Shown here piece by piece: positions 25,426 through 33,355 of a stretch of DNA of 64,000 bases. Positions within the stretch are counted from its first letter, which is position 1, and each line of letters starts with the position of its first letter. The translations under genes and the position numbers were made by a program. Source of the stretch: Candidatus Gastranaerophilales bacterium (lineage in GTDB: Bacteria > Cyanobacteriota > Vampirovibrionia > Gastranaerophilales > Gastranaerophilaceae); NCBI GenBank assembly GCA_900767135.1, contig CAAFYU010000085.1, positions 1 through 64,000 on the forward strand, read 5' to 3'. Under the pieces are notes generated by a model, which was not told where the DNA came from, made no database searches, and saw only the letters and a program-made list of their open reading frames with translations.

Positions 25426-27027
25426 ATGGCTATGAATAACACAAAACAACTTGAAAAAAAAATTAATAAGGTTTATAAAACAGGAAACGTAAAAAGTGCT
25501 ATTGAGCTTTGCCAAATAGGGCTTCAAGATGATCCGACAAATGCAGATTTGCATGTAAGGCTTGGTGATTTGTATTTGGCGTGGCATTTGGATATTTATA
25601 ATTCTTGTCAATATATTGATGAGGCAATTACTGAATATCAGCGTGCATTAGAAACTTATATAGACTCAGCTGAAATTTATTTTAAAATAGGGCAAGCTCA
25701 TTATTTTAAAGGAGATTTGGATAAAGCTGTTAACTATTTGGATACAGCGATTTCAAAAGATCCAAAACTCGGAAAAGCTTACTATCTTTTGGCCGAAACT
25801 TATACCAAAAAGGCTCGTTTCTCTGATGCAGTGATGAATGCAAAAAAGGCTGTTGAAGTTATGCCTTGTGCGAATTCTTCTGCCCATTTTTTGCTGTCAA
25901 ATTTGTATAGCGTGTCTTCTGCAAGAAGTTTTAAAAATGCATTTTTGGCAAAATTTGAACTTTTGTTGTCTTTAATGACTTTGCCGTTTGACAAAATTGC
26001 AATTGGAAATGTTGTCAAAATGATTTCTTATGCAAAATTTTTGCCGATGTTGGTGAGAGGTTCATATCTTGTTCAAACAAATCGTTTAAGTGAGGCCTTG
26101 GAATTATATAGAGATGCTGTTGATAATAAGGCACCGGGTTTTATTCCGCTCTATTGTTTGCTCGGTGATATTTATCGTTCTTTGGGACAGTTTGATGATG
26201 CTATTGCCGAATATAGAATGGCTATATGGTTGGATAGCTTGAATATTCCGGCTTACAGACATTTGTGTCAGGCTTATGAAGAACAAGGCGATTACGATTC
26301 TGCGGTTGAAATTTATGAAAAATTAATCCAAATTATGCCGAATATGCCTGATGTTCACTCAAATTTGGCAAATATTTTGTATGTTAAGGGAGATATTGAC
26401 GGTGCAATTTCTCATTTTCAAACCGCAATTACACTTAACCCTAAAAAACAATGGACAAGTGTTGTAAATCAAACTTTGGGATTTGTTTATCAAGAATCTA
26501 AACAGGATTTGGACGCCGCAATTTCGTCTTATCAAAGTGCATATCTTTTGACTCCGAAAGATATTGATATTTATGTAAATTTAGGTAGTGCTTTTTATGA
26601 CAAAGAAGATATTGAAAATGCTTTGCAAGTTTACAGAAACGCTCTTGACCTTGATCCAGAAAATGCAAAAATTCACTGTAATTTGGGCTTTTTATACTGG
26701 GGAAAAGGTGATATAGATGAAGCATTAAAGGAATACGGGTTGGCAATAAAATTTGACCCGAGTTATGACATTGCATACAACAATATGGGCGTAATTTATC
26801 TTGATGATTTAGGAAGAGTAAAGCAAGCAGCTGATTTGTTCAAAAAATCTATTGAGTGCAATCCGAATTATGCATTAGCTCATTTTAATCTTGCTCGTGC
26901 TGTTGCAATTACGGGTGATAAGATTGAGGCTGCAAAACTTTATCAGGTTGCTCAGGACATAAATAAGGTTACGAACGAAATTGATCCGCAAGATATTTTA
27001 GACAAGATTAATGCGTTGTTTGAGTAG
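25426..27027 (+). CDS. TPR-repeat protein
   Basis: The 533-residue protein is built almost wholly of tetratricopeptide repeats, about ten to twelve 34-residue units. Clear examples are AEIYFKIGQAHYFKGDLDKAVNYL, PDVHSNLANILYVKGDIDGAISHF, and AKIHCNLGFLYWGKGDIDEALKEY, each with the W/L-G-Y-A-F/A-P pattern. One degenerate stretch (about 165-210) breaks the series. No signal peptide, membrane segment or catalytic domain is seen, so it is probably a cytosolic scaffold. The ATG at 25426 (MAMNN) has no good ribosome site directly before it, and a second ATG at 25432 is equally possible. It is a single-gene unit and its partner is unknown. Confidence 0.9.
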   Translation: MAMNNTKQLEKKINKVYKTGNVKSAIELCQIGLQDDPTNADLHVRLGDLYLAWHLDIYNSCQYIDEAITEYQRALETYIDSAEIYFKIGQAHYFKGDLDKAVNYLDTAISKDPKLGKAYYLLAETYTKKARFSDAVMNAKKAVEVMPCANSSAHFLLSNLYSVSSARSFKNAFLAKFELLLSLMTLPFDKIAIGNVVKMISYAKFLPMLVRGSYLVQTNRLSEALELYRDAVDNKAPGFIPLYCLLGDIYRSLGQFDDAIAEYRMAIWLDSLNIPAYRHLCQAYEEQGDYDSAVEIYEKLIQIMPNMPDVHSNLANILYVKGDIDGAISHFQTAITLNPKKQWTSVVNQTLGFVYQESKQDLDAAISSYQSAYLLTPKDIDIYVNLGSAFYDKEDIENALQVYRNALDLDPENAKIHCNLGFLYWGKGDIDEALKEYGLAIKFDPSYDIAYNNMGVIYLDDLGRVKQAADLFKKSIECNPNYALAHFNLARAVAITGDKIEAAKLYQVAQDINKVTNEIDPQDILDKINALFE

Positions 27028-27042
27028 GGGCACAAGTTATAT

Positions 27043-27077
27043 AGATTCTGAATAGCAAGAATATTATATGCTCGTTA
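27043..27077 (+). repeat. 35-nt convergent-gene repeat, copy A
   Basis: The element starts AGATTCTGAATAGCAAGAA and ends ATGCTCGTTA. It matches 57843-57877 at 31 of 35 bases and is related to 52223-52257. All three lie between the 3' ends of convergent genes. Confidence 0.75.
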
Positions 27078-27092
27078 AAAAGTCAGTTATAC

Positions 27093-27830
27093 TTATTTAT
27101 AAATCTTATTCCCGATTTGCACCTGTTTTACGTACATATCTTCGCAAGCTCCTGAACCTCGACTTGTAAAGTCCCTGTCTGTTCTAGACATACTCGTTTT
27201 TGCGACAGTTTTTCCATCTGTGGTGTAAATGTCTACAAGGTAGCCGTCCAATTTTACAATATCATTTTTCTTAATTGTTAAAAGTCCGCTCATAACATTT
27301 AAATTTGCAGGTATCAGGTGAGTATGTGACATGTGGGCTATCATAAAGTCAACTCCCCAACTTGTCTGATAAGGTCTTTTCTCTTGAAAAGTCAATTGAC
27401 GAGCCTGGCCAAGCGTTTTGCGTGACTTGATTTTCCAATGCTTATAAAGTTTTTTTTGCTCTTGTGCTAATTCACCCCAAACAAGTCCGATATCCATTAA
27501 TGCCAAGTCGTCAAAGTCGTTACGCATAATATCTCTGAACCAAAAATTGTTGTTTTTAGCGACAACCAAGCCCGAAATCGAATATTGTGCTTGCGGTTGT
27601 AATGAGTAAACTTTTTTTTCGCCATAAGCTTTGAAATATTTTGCGTCAATTAAGTCTTTTTGTATTGGTTCGTTTTGTGTGCTTATCGGGGTTGAAGTTG
27701 TTGCTGAAACATGTGGAAAACTAAATTTCATACGAAAAAATATGTCGCCGGTAATCGAGTTTATGCAAATTAATATGAGCAAAATTAAACAAATTTTGCT
27801 AAAAATATTCCAGATGTCTTCAAATTCCAT
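27093..27830 (-). CDS. Membrane-anchored unknown protein (245 aa)
   Basis: An N-terminal hydrophobic helix (about residues 10-30, IFSKICLILLILICINSITG) is followed by a soluble domain of about 200 residues with conserved-looking motifs YSISGLVVAKNNN, WGELAQEQ and, near the end, MSRTDRDFTSRGSGACED followed by MYVKQVQIG. The single late Cys lies in GSGACEDMYV. The domain is probably on the outer side of the inner membrane. I do not recognise a function. It starts 17 bases after the histidine kinase, in what appears to be a four-gene operon with a response regulator and a PilB-like protein, so it may belong to that signalling system. Confidence 0.75.
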   Translation of the reverse strand: MEFEDIWNIFSKICLILLILICINSITGDIFFRMKFSFPHVSATTSTPISTQNEPIQKDLIDAKYFKAYGEKKVYSLQPQAQYSISGLVVAKNNNFWFRDIMRNDFDDLALMDIGLVWGELAQEQKKLYKHWKIKSRKTLGQARQLTFQEKRPYQTSWGVDFMIAHMSHTHLIPANLNVMSGLLTIKKNDIVKLDGYLVDIYTTDGKTVAKTSMSRTDRDFTSRGSGACEDMYVKQVQIGNKIYK

Positions 27831-27847
27831 AAAGCTCCTATTCTGTT

Positions 27848-29632
27848 TTAAATGTTTGTACTCTTTGTATTTTCCAGAACTTCAATCGGAAGAATAATCC
27901 CAAAAGTTGAACCTTTGCCGAGTTCCGAATTTATAAAAACTTTTCCGTTGTGATATTTTTCGACAGTTTGTTTGACTAAGTGGAGTCCGAGTCCTGTCCC
28001 TTTTATTGTGTGAATATTGTTTTCAACTCGGAAAAATCTGTCAAAAATCTTTTTCTGGTTTTCAGGTGCAATCCCGCAACCCTGATCGGTTACAGTGATT
28101 TCTGCATTGTTATCTTTTTTGAACAAATCAACTTTAATCTCTCCGTTGTCAGGAGAATATTTGATTGCGTTAGATAAAAGATTTGTCAAAGCTCGTTCAA
28201 TTCCAGCATAGTTGAATAAAAATTCCGGTATTCCGTCCTCTTTTGTTACAGAAATTTTCAAATTTCTCTCTTTTGTCAAAGCTTGAACCTGATTTGTGCA
28301 ATTGTCAACGACTTCATAAATACTGTTCAAGGATTTTTCCATCTGAGCGTTAGCTTCCATTCTTGAAAAGTCTAAAATGTCGTTTACCATACCGTTTAAA
28401 CGGATAATTTCTTGGTTAATAGTTCCTATGAATTCTTTTTGTGTGTCGTAATCGAATTCGTTTCCATAGTTGTAAAGCGTGTCAATGTAGCTTCTCAAAA
28501 CGGTTACAGGCGTTCTAAGTTCGTGTGAAACATTTGAGATGAATGTTGATCGCATTGCATCAATTTCTGCCTCTTTTGTCATATCGATAAGCACAATGAT
28601 GTAACCTACATAGTCTTTATTTCTCGTAAACATCGGAGAAATTATTGATTTTATAACTCGTTTATCGACCTGTATTGTGAATTCAAGAGGTTTGTTTGCC
28701 ATAACTTCAAGTGGCGTGTCTTTAAATTCTTCAATTTTGTCTTTAAAACAGTAGTTTCCTTCTGTGTCAACGTAATTCTGGATTTTTATATTCAGCGGTT
28801 GATTTTCATCTAATTCCAAAAGCTTGTGAGCGTGATTGTTTGTTAAAACGACGTTATCGTTGTTGTCACATACAACAACGCCGTTTGCTATACTCATTAA
28901 AACAGCTTCTAATTTGTTTCTTTCAAGGGTTAATTGTTCAATATTTTGTTCTTCGTAAATGTGAAGTTTATTAGACATTTGATTGAAGGCATTGAATAGT
29001 TCTTTTACCTCAGAGCTAACATCTTTATCTTGAATTTCGTAACCGAATTCTCCGGTTGAAATTTTTTGAACACCGTTGTGCAAAATTCTTAATTCTCTTG
29101 TAATTAAGTATGTGTTAATAAGAATTACAAATGCAAAAACAAGCCAAGCGACAGAAAAGACAAAAAGCAGAGAAGCTCTTGTTGTTGAAGAAATTTGACT
29201 AATCATATTTCCGGAAAGACCGACTGTTACTGATCCTACTGTCACTCCTTGCGATGTAAGCATCGGTGAGTTTACGATAATATTTGGAACTTTTGGGTTT
29301 GTGTTTTTAGAATTATTTGTTTTGTAAAGAAGTTTGCCCTCAGCATTTCTAAATTCAATAAAAACTATGTCATTATGCGAGTCTACAATGGTATTTGCGT
29401 GTTTTTTCAGAGTTTCTTGCATTTTGTCATGCGGAGCATTTTCAGCAAGTTCTGTGCATTCAATAGCCAAAGCTTTTGACACAATTTGCCCAAAATTTTG
29501 ATAACCCTCGTTTAAGTTTTTTTGAATATTAAAGATTGCAAAAACCGCAATAGTAATGATTAAAAAAGTACTAAGTAATAATCCTGAAATTATTAGTCGA
29601 TTTTGTGTTGTTAAGCTCACCTGTTTTGTCAT
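27848..29632 (-). CDS. Membrane sensor histidine kinase (HAMP-PAS-HisKA-HATPase)
   Basis: The protein is 594 residues. Membrane helices near 12-33 and 160-185 enclose a periplasmic sensor region. A HAMP linker (about 185-235, ITRELRILHNGVQKISTGEFGYEI), a PAS-like domain (about 245-350, VLMSIANGVVVCDNNDNVVLTNN), the HisKA phosphorylation site H370 in SHELRTPVT, and an ATPase domain (NLLSNAIKYSP, DQGCGIAPENQKKIFDRFFR, GTGLGLHLV) follow. This is the order of PhoR/WalK-type kinases. It lies downstream of a response regulator and a PilB-like gene transcribed the same way. The ATG at 29632 lacks a strong ribosome site. The signal sensed is unknown. Confidence 0.95.
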   Translation of the reverse strand: MTKQVSLTTQNRLIISGLLLSTFLIITIAVFAIFNIQKNLNEGYQNFGQIVSKALAIECTELAENAPHDKMQETLKKHANTIVDSHNDIVFIEFRNAEGKLLYKTNNSKNTNPKVPNIIVNSPMLTSQGVTVGSVTVGLSGNMISQISSTTRASLLFVFSVAWLVFAFVILINTYLITRELRILHNGVQKISTGEFGYEIQDKDVSSEVKELFNAFNQMSNKLHIYEEQNIEQLTLERNKLEAVLMSIANGVVVCDNNDNVVLTNNHAHKLLELDENQPLNIKIQNYVDTEGNYCFKDKIEEFKDTPLEVMANKPLEFTIQVDKRVIKSIISPMFTRNKDYVGYIIVLIDMTKEAEIDAMRSTFISNVSHELRTPVTVLRSYIDTLYNYGNEFDYDTQKEFIGTINQEIIRLNGMVNDILDFSRMEANAQMEKSLNSIYEVVDNCTNQVQALTKERNLKISVTKEDGIPEFLFNYAGIERALTNLLSNAIKYSPDNGEIKVDLFKKDNNAEITVTDQGCGIAPENQKKIFDRFFRVENNIHTIKGTGLGLHLVKQTVEKYHNGKVFINSELGKGSTFGIILPIEVLENTKSTNI

Positions 29633-29699
29633 AGCAGAATTGTAACACTTTTAAGTTGTTTGAGCAAGTGTTTTTTGAATATTTAATGCTTTTTTGTGA

Positions 29700-31082
29700 C
29701 TATGCCAAGTATTTTTGTACCGTTTCTTTGGTAAAGACCTCTATGCTATCCTGTGAGTGGATAAAAATCATGCAACTGATAAGTGATTTGAGCGTTTCAA
29801 AATCAGAAAAAGATAATTTGTAACGTAAATCTTCCATGTTGTTTGCCAAAAATTCCATAATAATTGTTTTGTTGTCAAAAACAAGGTTTGCAAAATAATC
29901 AAAAGATTCTTTTGATTTAATTCCTTCCAAATAAATCACATCAGGAGATTGAAACTCAATAAATCTTGCCGCTTTGTCCATATTAAAGCCGACGTTTTCG
30001 TTCAATTCGCACTGGTGAACGTTTTTTAACGAATATTTGGCGATACTTTCAAGAGTCATAATGTTTTTGTTTTTATTTGCAGCTTCAAGCAAAAGTGAAT
30101 AGATGATATGAGTTTTTCCGCTTAGTGGAGAACCGCAAACGATAACTATTCCAGGGGTGTTTAGAGCTGATTTTATAACTTGAAGATTACTGCCGGATTT
30201 GATAATTTTATTCAAAGCTTTTGGTGGTTTATAAATTTTTAAGAAAATTCTTTCGCCCATAATGGTTGGAAAAGTCGAAATGCTTGCTGTGACATTCATT
30301 TCATCAACTTTAAAATTGAGTTTGCCAAGTTGCGGAACCTCTGAAACGGAAGCGTCCAATCTTGCAAGGTTTTTAAGTTTTGCTGTAAAGGACGAAGTCA
30401 GTACGGCTGGAATATTTCCTTTATTTTGTAATTCACCGTTCTTTTTAAAATTTACAGAAAAACCGTCGTCCTCGTGTTGGAAAGAAACTTCGTGAACTCC
30501 TTCCAAAATCGCTTGTTTAAGGATTGCTCGAATGATTTTTTGAATGTGATTGTCAGACAAATCTTCGCTGTGTAATTCATCTCTCCAATCGTACTCTACA
30601 CCTTCTTCGGTGAAAATTTCGCCCACAAGTTCATCTTTTTTATAATTTTCTTCAATTTTTTTCAAAATGCTTTTTTCAGAAGAAATTACAGGTTCAATTG
30701 AGCATTCAGCGGTTTCAATAACCTTATCAATCGCAAATAGGTCAAGTGGGTCAGCCATTGCGATAGTTAACGTTTCTTCGATTTTGAAAAGAGGGATAAT
30801 TCTGTATTTTTTAGCATCAGAATAGTTGATGTATTTCAGGCATTTTTCATCTAGTGTGTAATCATCTAGGTTTACATACGGAATATGCAACTTTGCCTCT
30901 AAAAATTTGAGGATAGTTTCTTCTGTCAGAGTGCCGGAATTAATCAAAGCTTGTCCGATATTTATGTTTTGAGCCTTGGCAACTTCTTCAGCTTGCTCAA
31001 TTGTTTCATAGGCAACCAGACCTGCTCTGACGAGGTCATATTTTAATTTTTCTAGTGTTTTGTTTGTAACTACTGTTTCCAT
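29700..31082 (-). CDS. PilB/GspE-like ATPase with degenerate catalytic motifs
   Basis: The 460-residue protein has the layout of type IV pilus or type II secretion ATPases: an N-terminal MshEN/GspE_N-type domain (about 1-150, with IGQALINSGTLTEETILKFL and IPYVNLDDY), then an ATPase core. The P-loop is kept in altered form (CGSPLSGKTH, K323). The Asp-box equivalent is MTLESIAKYSL, the Walker B region reads PDVIYLEGIKS instead of the usual PDIIMVGEIRD, the His-box (usually TLHTN) reads MEFLANN, and the CxxC zinc pairs are absent. I infer a paralog that may bind nucleotide or c-di-GMP but probably does not drive pilus assembly. It starts 4 bases after the response regulator, so it may be a signalling partner. 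Confidence 0.88.
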   Translation of the reverse strand: METVVTNKTLEKLKYDLVRAGLVAYETIEQAEEVAKAQNINIGQALINSGTLTEETILKFLEAKLHIPYVNLDDYTLDEKCLKYINYSDAKKYRIIPLFKIEETLTIAMADPLDLFAIDKVIETAECSIEPVISSEKSILKKIEENYKKDELVGEIFTEEGVEYDWRDELHSEDLSDNHIQKIIRAILKQAILEGVHEVSFQHEDDGFSVNFKKNGELQNKGNIPAVLTSSFTAKLKNLARLDASVSEVPQLGKLNFKVDEMNVTASISTFPTIMGERIFLKIYKPPKALNKIIKSGSNLQVIKSALNTPGIVIVCGSPLSGKTHIIYSLLLEAANKNKNIMTLESIAKYSLKNVHQCELNENVGFNMDKAARFIEFQSPDVIYLEGIKSKESFDYFANLVFDNKTIIMEFLANNMEDLRYKLSFSDFETLKSLISCMIFIHSQDSIEVFTKETVQKYLA

Positions 31083-31086
31083 AAGA

Positions 31087-31449
31087 TTATTTCAAATACT
31101 GTTCAACTTTTTTTACTACTTCATCAAGTTCAAATGGCTTTGTTATATATTCATCAGCACCGGTTTCTTCTCCGATAAGCTTATCTTCTTCCTGAGTTCT
31201 TGCCGTAACCATTAAAATTGGAATGTTTTTATATTTTGCATCATATTTTAAAAGTCTGCTGATTTTAAATCCGTTAATTTTTGGCATCATGACATCAAGA
31301 ATAATTAAGTCCGGCACAAGTTCTTTTGCAAGTCTGAGTCCGTCTTCCCCGTTATATGCACAATAACAGGTGAAATTAGCCGTTTCTAAAACGAATTTTA
31401 AACTTTCTACAATATCTTGTTCGTCGTCTACAATAAGAATTTTTTTCAT
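31087..31449 (-). CDS. Single-domain response regulator (CheY-like receiver)
   Basis: The protein is only a receiver domain: ILIVDDEQD at the start, phosphorylation Asp in DLIILDVMMPKING, the switch Thr in ILMVTART and Lys in YITKPFELDE. No output domain follows. Start choice: ATG at 31449 (MKKIL, 120 aa) has AAGGAT ten bases upstream, while an earlier ATG at 31458 sits almost on the ribosome site. It is the first gene of an apparent operon with the PilB-like protein, the sensor kinase and the membrane protein at 27093, which suggests it acts by binding a partner protein and not DNA. Confidence 0.94.
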   Translation of the reverse strand: MKKILIVDDEQDIVESLKFVLETANFTCYCAYNGEDGLRLAKELVPDLIILDVMMPKINGFKISRLLKYDAKYKNIPILMVTARTQEEDKLIGEETGADEYITKPFELDEVVKKVEQYLK

Positions 31450-31475
31450 ATATTCCATATCCTTCTTCCAAAATT

Positions 31476-31484
31476 ATTATAACA
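31476..31484 (-). promoter_or_regulatory. Extended -10 promoter of the response regulator operon
   Basis: On the minus strand TGTTATAAT is a perfect extended -10 box (TGnTATAAT) about 30 bases before the start codon. No good -35 box is visible, which is usual for this promoter class. Confidence 0.55.
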
Positions 31485-31596
31485 TATACAAATAATTCTT
31501 CTATAATGTTAAAATATGTTAATAAAAGCGGTTATTTTGGCAATTTTTAAGTTTCAGGAGTATTGATTTGGTAGGTAGCAATTGAAAGGATTAACT

Positions 31597-32406
31597 ATGC
31601 GTATTTTAAACAAATTATTCTATAAGCCACGCCCAACTCTCAAATTCGCAAAAGATGTCGGACTTGGAGCTTGCAAAAGAGATGTTGATACCAGAACTGT
31701 AAAGCAGTTGGCGGAGAATATTGATTATTTCGCTAAAAAAGATGGTGGTATCGGCTGGCACATGGGTGATTTAAAGGATATGCCTGTTGAAGCTCAAAAA
31801 TTTGCGTCAGATATATGTGAAATGGCGTGCCATAGTCATATTTCTCCAAGTAATAGGAATATGCTTGAATGTGATCAATTTGGTAGCAAAATTTTACATA
31901 ATTTGATTGGTAGTTTGCCTGAGTTAGCAAATGAAAATCCGGCAGCTATTCGTTTTGGACAAGAAATTATCAATAATTTAAAAGCAGGATCTGCAAATCA
32001 TGTGATGACGGTATTTTCAGATTTGTTTAAAGTAAAGGGTATGGCAGCTCACTTTGACGCAGCAAAAGGTATGGTTAAGCATATCGCACAAGAAGTTTTT
32101 GGTGAAAATAGTGGCTGTTCTGCATTTAAGTAAGAAGATAATTTTGTAAAAGTAATGAAGGCTTTACTTTCTCCGAATGCTGATCCTAATAAAGTGGCAT
32201 TGTTGCCAAAAGCGATGGAATTGGCAGAAAATACCCCGCTTGAAAAAGTTTATGTAAATCCTGTCAGATTGGCTCATTCTCCTATTTCAGCAGAAAAACT
32301 CTCTGAAAACCTTGCAACTTTTGAACAATTGCAAGAGCCTTTGTCGCATAGAACTGATTGTTTTAACTTAACAAAATTTTTAGAAAATAACACAAATTTA
32401 GATTAA
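31597..32406 (+). pseudogene. Unknown helical protein, interrupted by a single in-frame stop (paralog of the next gene)
   Basis: The frame from the ATG at 31597 (ribosome site GAAAGGA) runs 178 residues to a TAA at 32131-32133 and then continues open in the same frame to 32406. Across the stop the sequence reads CSAFK-stop-EDNFVKVMKALLSPNADPNKVA, which lines up with YKMDFENERNFMNTI...DPTAKPEKIA of the intact neighbour. Other shared blocks are DTRT-QL-ENI-YFA-K and SDICE. So this is one gene broken by one nonsense codon, not two genes. An ATG at 32155 could restart a C-terminal piece, but no ribosome site is evident. No known domain is present and the function is unknown. A real mutation, a sequencing error or readthrough are all possible. 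Confidence 0.8.
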
Positions 32407-32494
32407 ATGTTGAAAACTTGAATGATTTTCAGGAAAATTATTATGAGTTACATGCATTAGCGTGTTCAGTGAGAATAAATGAAAGGAATATAAT

Positions 32495-33355
32495 ATGTCA
32501 TTTTTGAATAGTGTAGGAAAAGAATTAAAGCCGGTGTTACGTTTTGGCGGCTGGCAAGCAATTGGAGCTCAAACAAGACCGGCAGACACAAGAACAGCGT
32601 CACAATTGTTAGAAAATATAGAATACTTTGCACAAAAAAATCCAGAAATTGCAAGGTTTAAAGATGAGTTAAAATCAGTTGAACCAAAGCATTTGGGTTT
32701 GGTTTCTGATATTTGTGAGTTAGGAAGCAATAATGAACTAATGTCACAAGGTATTGATATGAATGTTTTAAAATCAAATGATGGTAAATCTTTGTTCGCT
32801 TTCATTTTGGAAAAATTGCCAAAAGCTTCAAGAGAAAATCCACAAGCTATGGAGTTTACAAAAGAAGTAATTGATCACACTGATACAACTGCTTCAAAAT
32901 ATTTCTTGGCTGATTTTGGTGGAATTTTAGGTTGTCCGCAAGCTGCAAAACATTTGGAAGCAACAAAACCGTTGGTTAAAAATATTGCAGAAGAAACTTT
33001 AAATGGCTATAAAATGGATTTTGAAAATGAACGAAATTTCATGAATACTATCAGAAGCTTTGTTGATCCAACAGCAAAACCTGAAAAAATTGCGATGGTT
33101 AAAGAAATTTTGCAACCTGTTCAAGCTTTACCAGATAGAGATATGATGCACATTGATAGGTTTATTCGTAGTGATGCTCCGGCTGCCCAAATCAGAGCAA
33201 ATGTTCCACAACTTAAACATGCATCAGATATGGCATGCAAACGCGGTGATTGGCTAAATATAGATGAATTTTTGACTACCAATGTAAACTATGCCAAAGC
33301 CCCTCAAAAACTTGACATTGAAGCTATTAAAGCAGGAGATGTTAAACTAGGCTAG
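32495..33355 (+). CDS. Unknown helical protein (intact tandem paralog)
   Basis: The protein has 286 residues, is mostly alpha-helical, and has no signal peptide, membrane segment or recognised domain. It is the full-length version of the broken gene just upstream, sharing DTRT-QL-ENI-YFA, SDICE, NP-A--F--E and A-HLEATKPLVKNIAEE with it. The ATG at 32495 follows GAAAGGAATATAAT. Its last 14 bases overlap the 3' end of the convergent histidine kinase gene, so the two transcripts overlap and no terminator lies between. Function unknown. Confidence 0.8.
   Translation: MSFLNSVGKELKPVLRFGGWQAIGAQTRPADTRTASQLLENIEYFAQKNPEIARFKDELKSVEPKHLGLVSDICELGSNNELMSQGIDMNVLKSNDGKSLFAFILEKLPKASRENPQAMEFTKEVIDHTDTTASKYFLADFGGILGCPQAAKHLEATKPLVKNIAEETLNGYKMDFENERNFMNTIRSFVDPTAKPEKIAMVKEILQPVQALPDRDMMHIDRFIRSDAPAAQIRANVPQLKHASDMACKRGDWLNIDEFLTTNVNYAKAPQKLDIEAIKAGDVKLG

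Noticed and set aside
32155..32406. Separate 83-residue gene after the in-frame stop
   Set aside because: It is in the same frame as the preceding segment and aligns with the C-terminal part of the intact paralog, so it is the rest of a broken gene.
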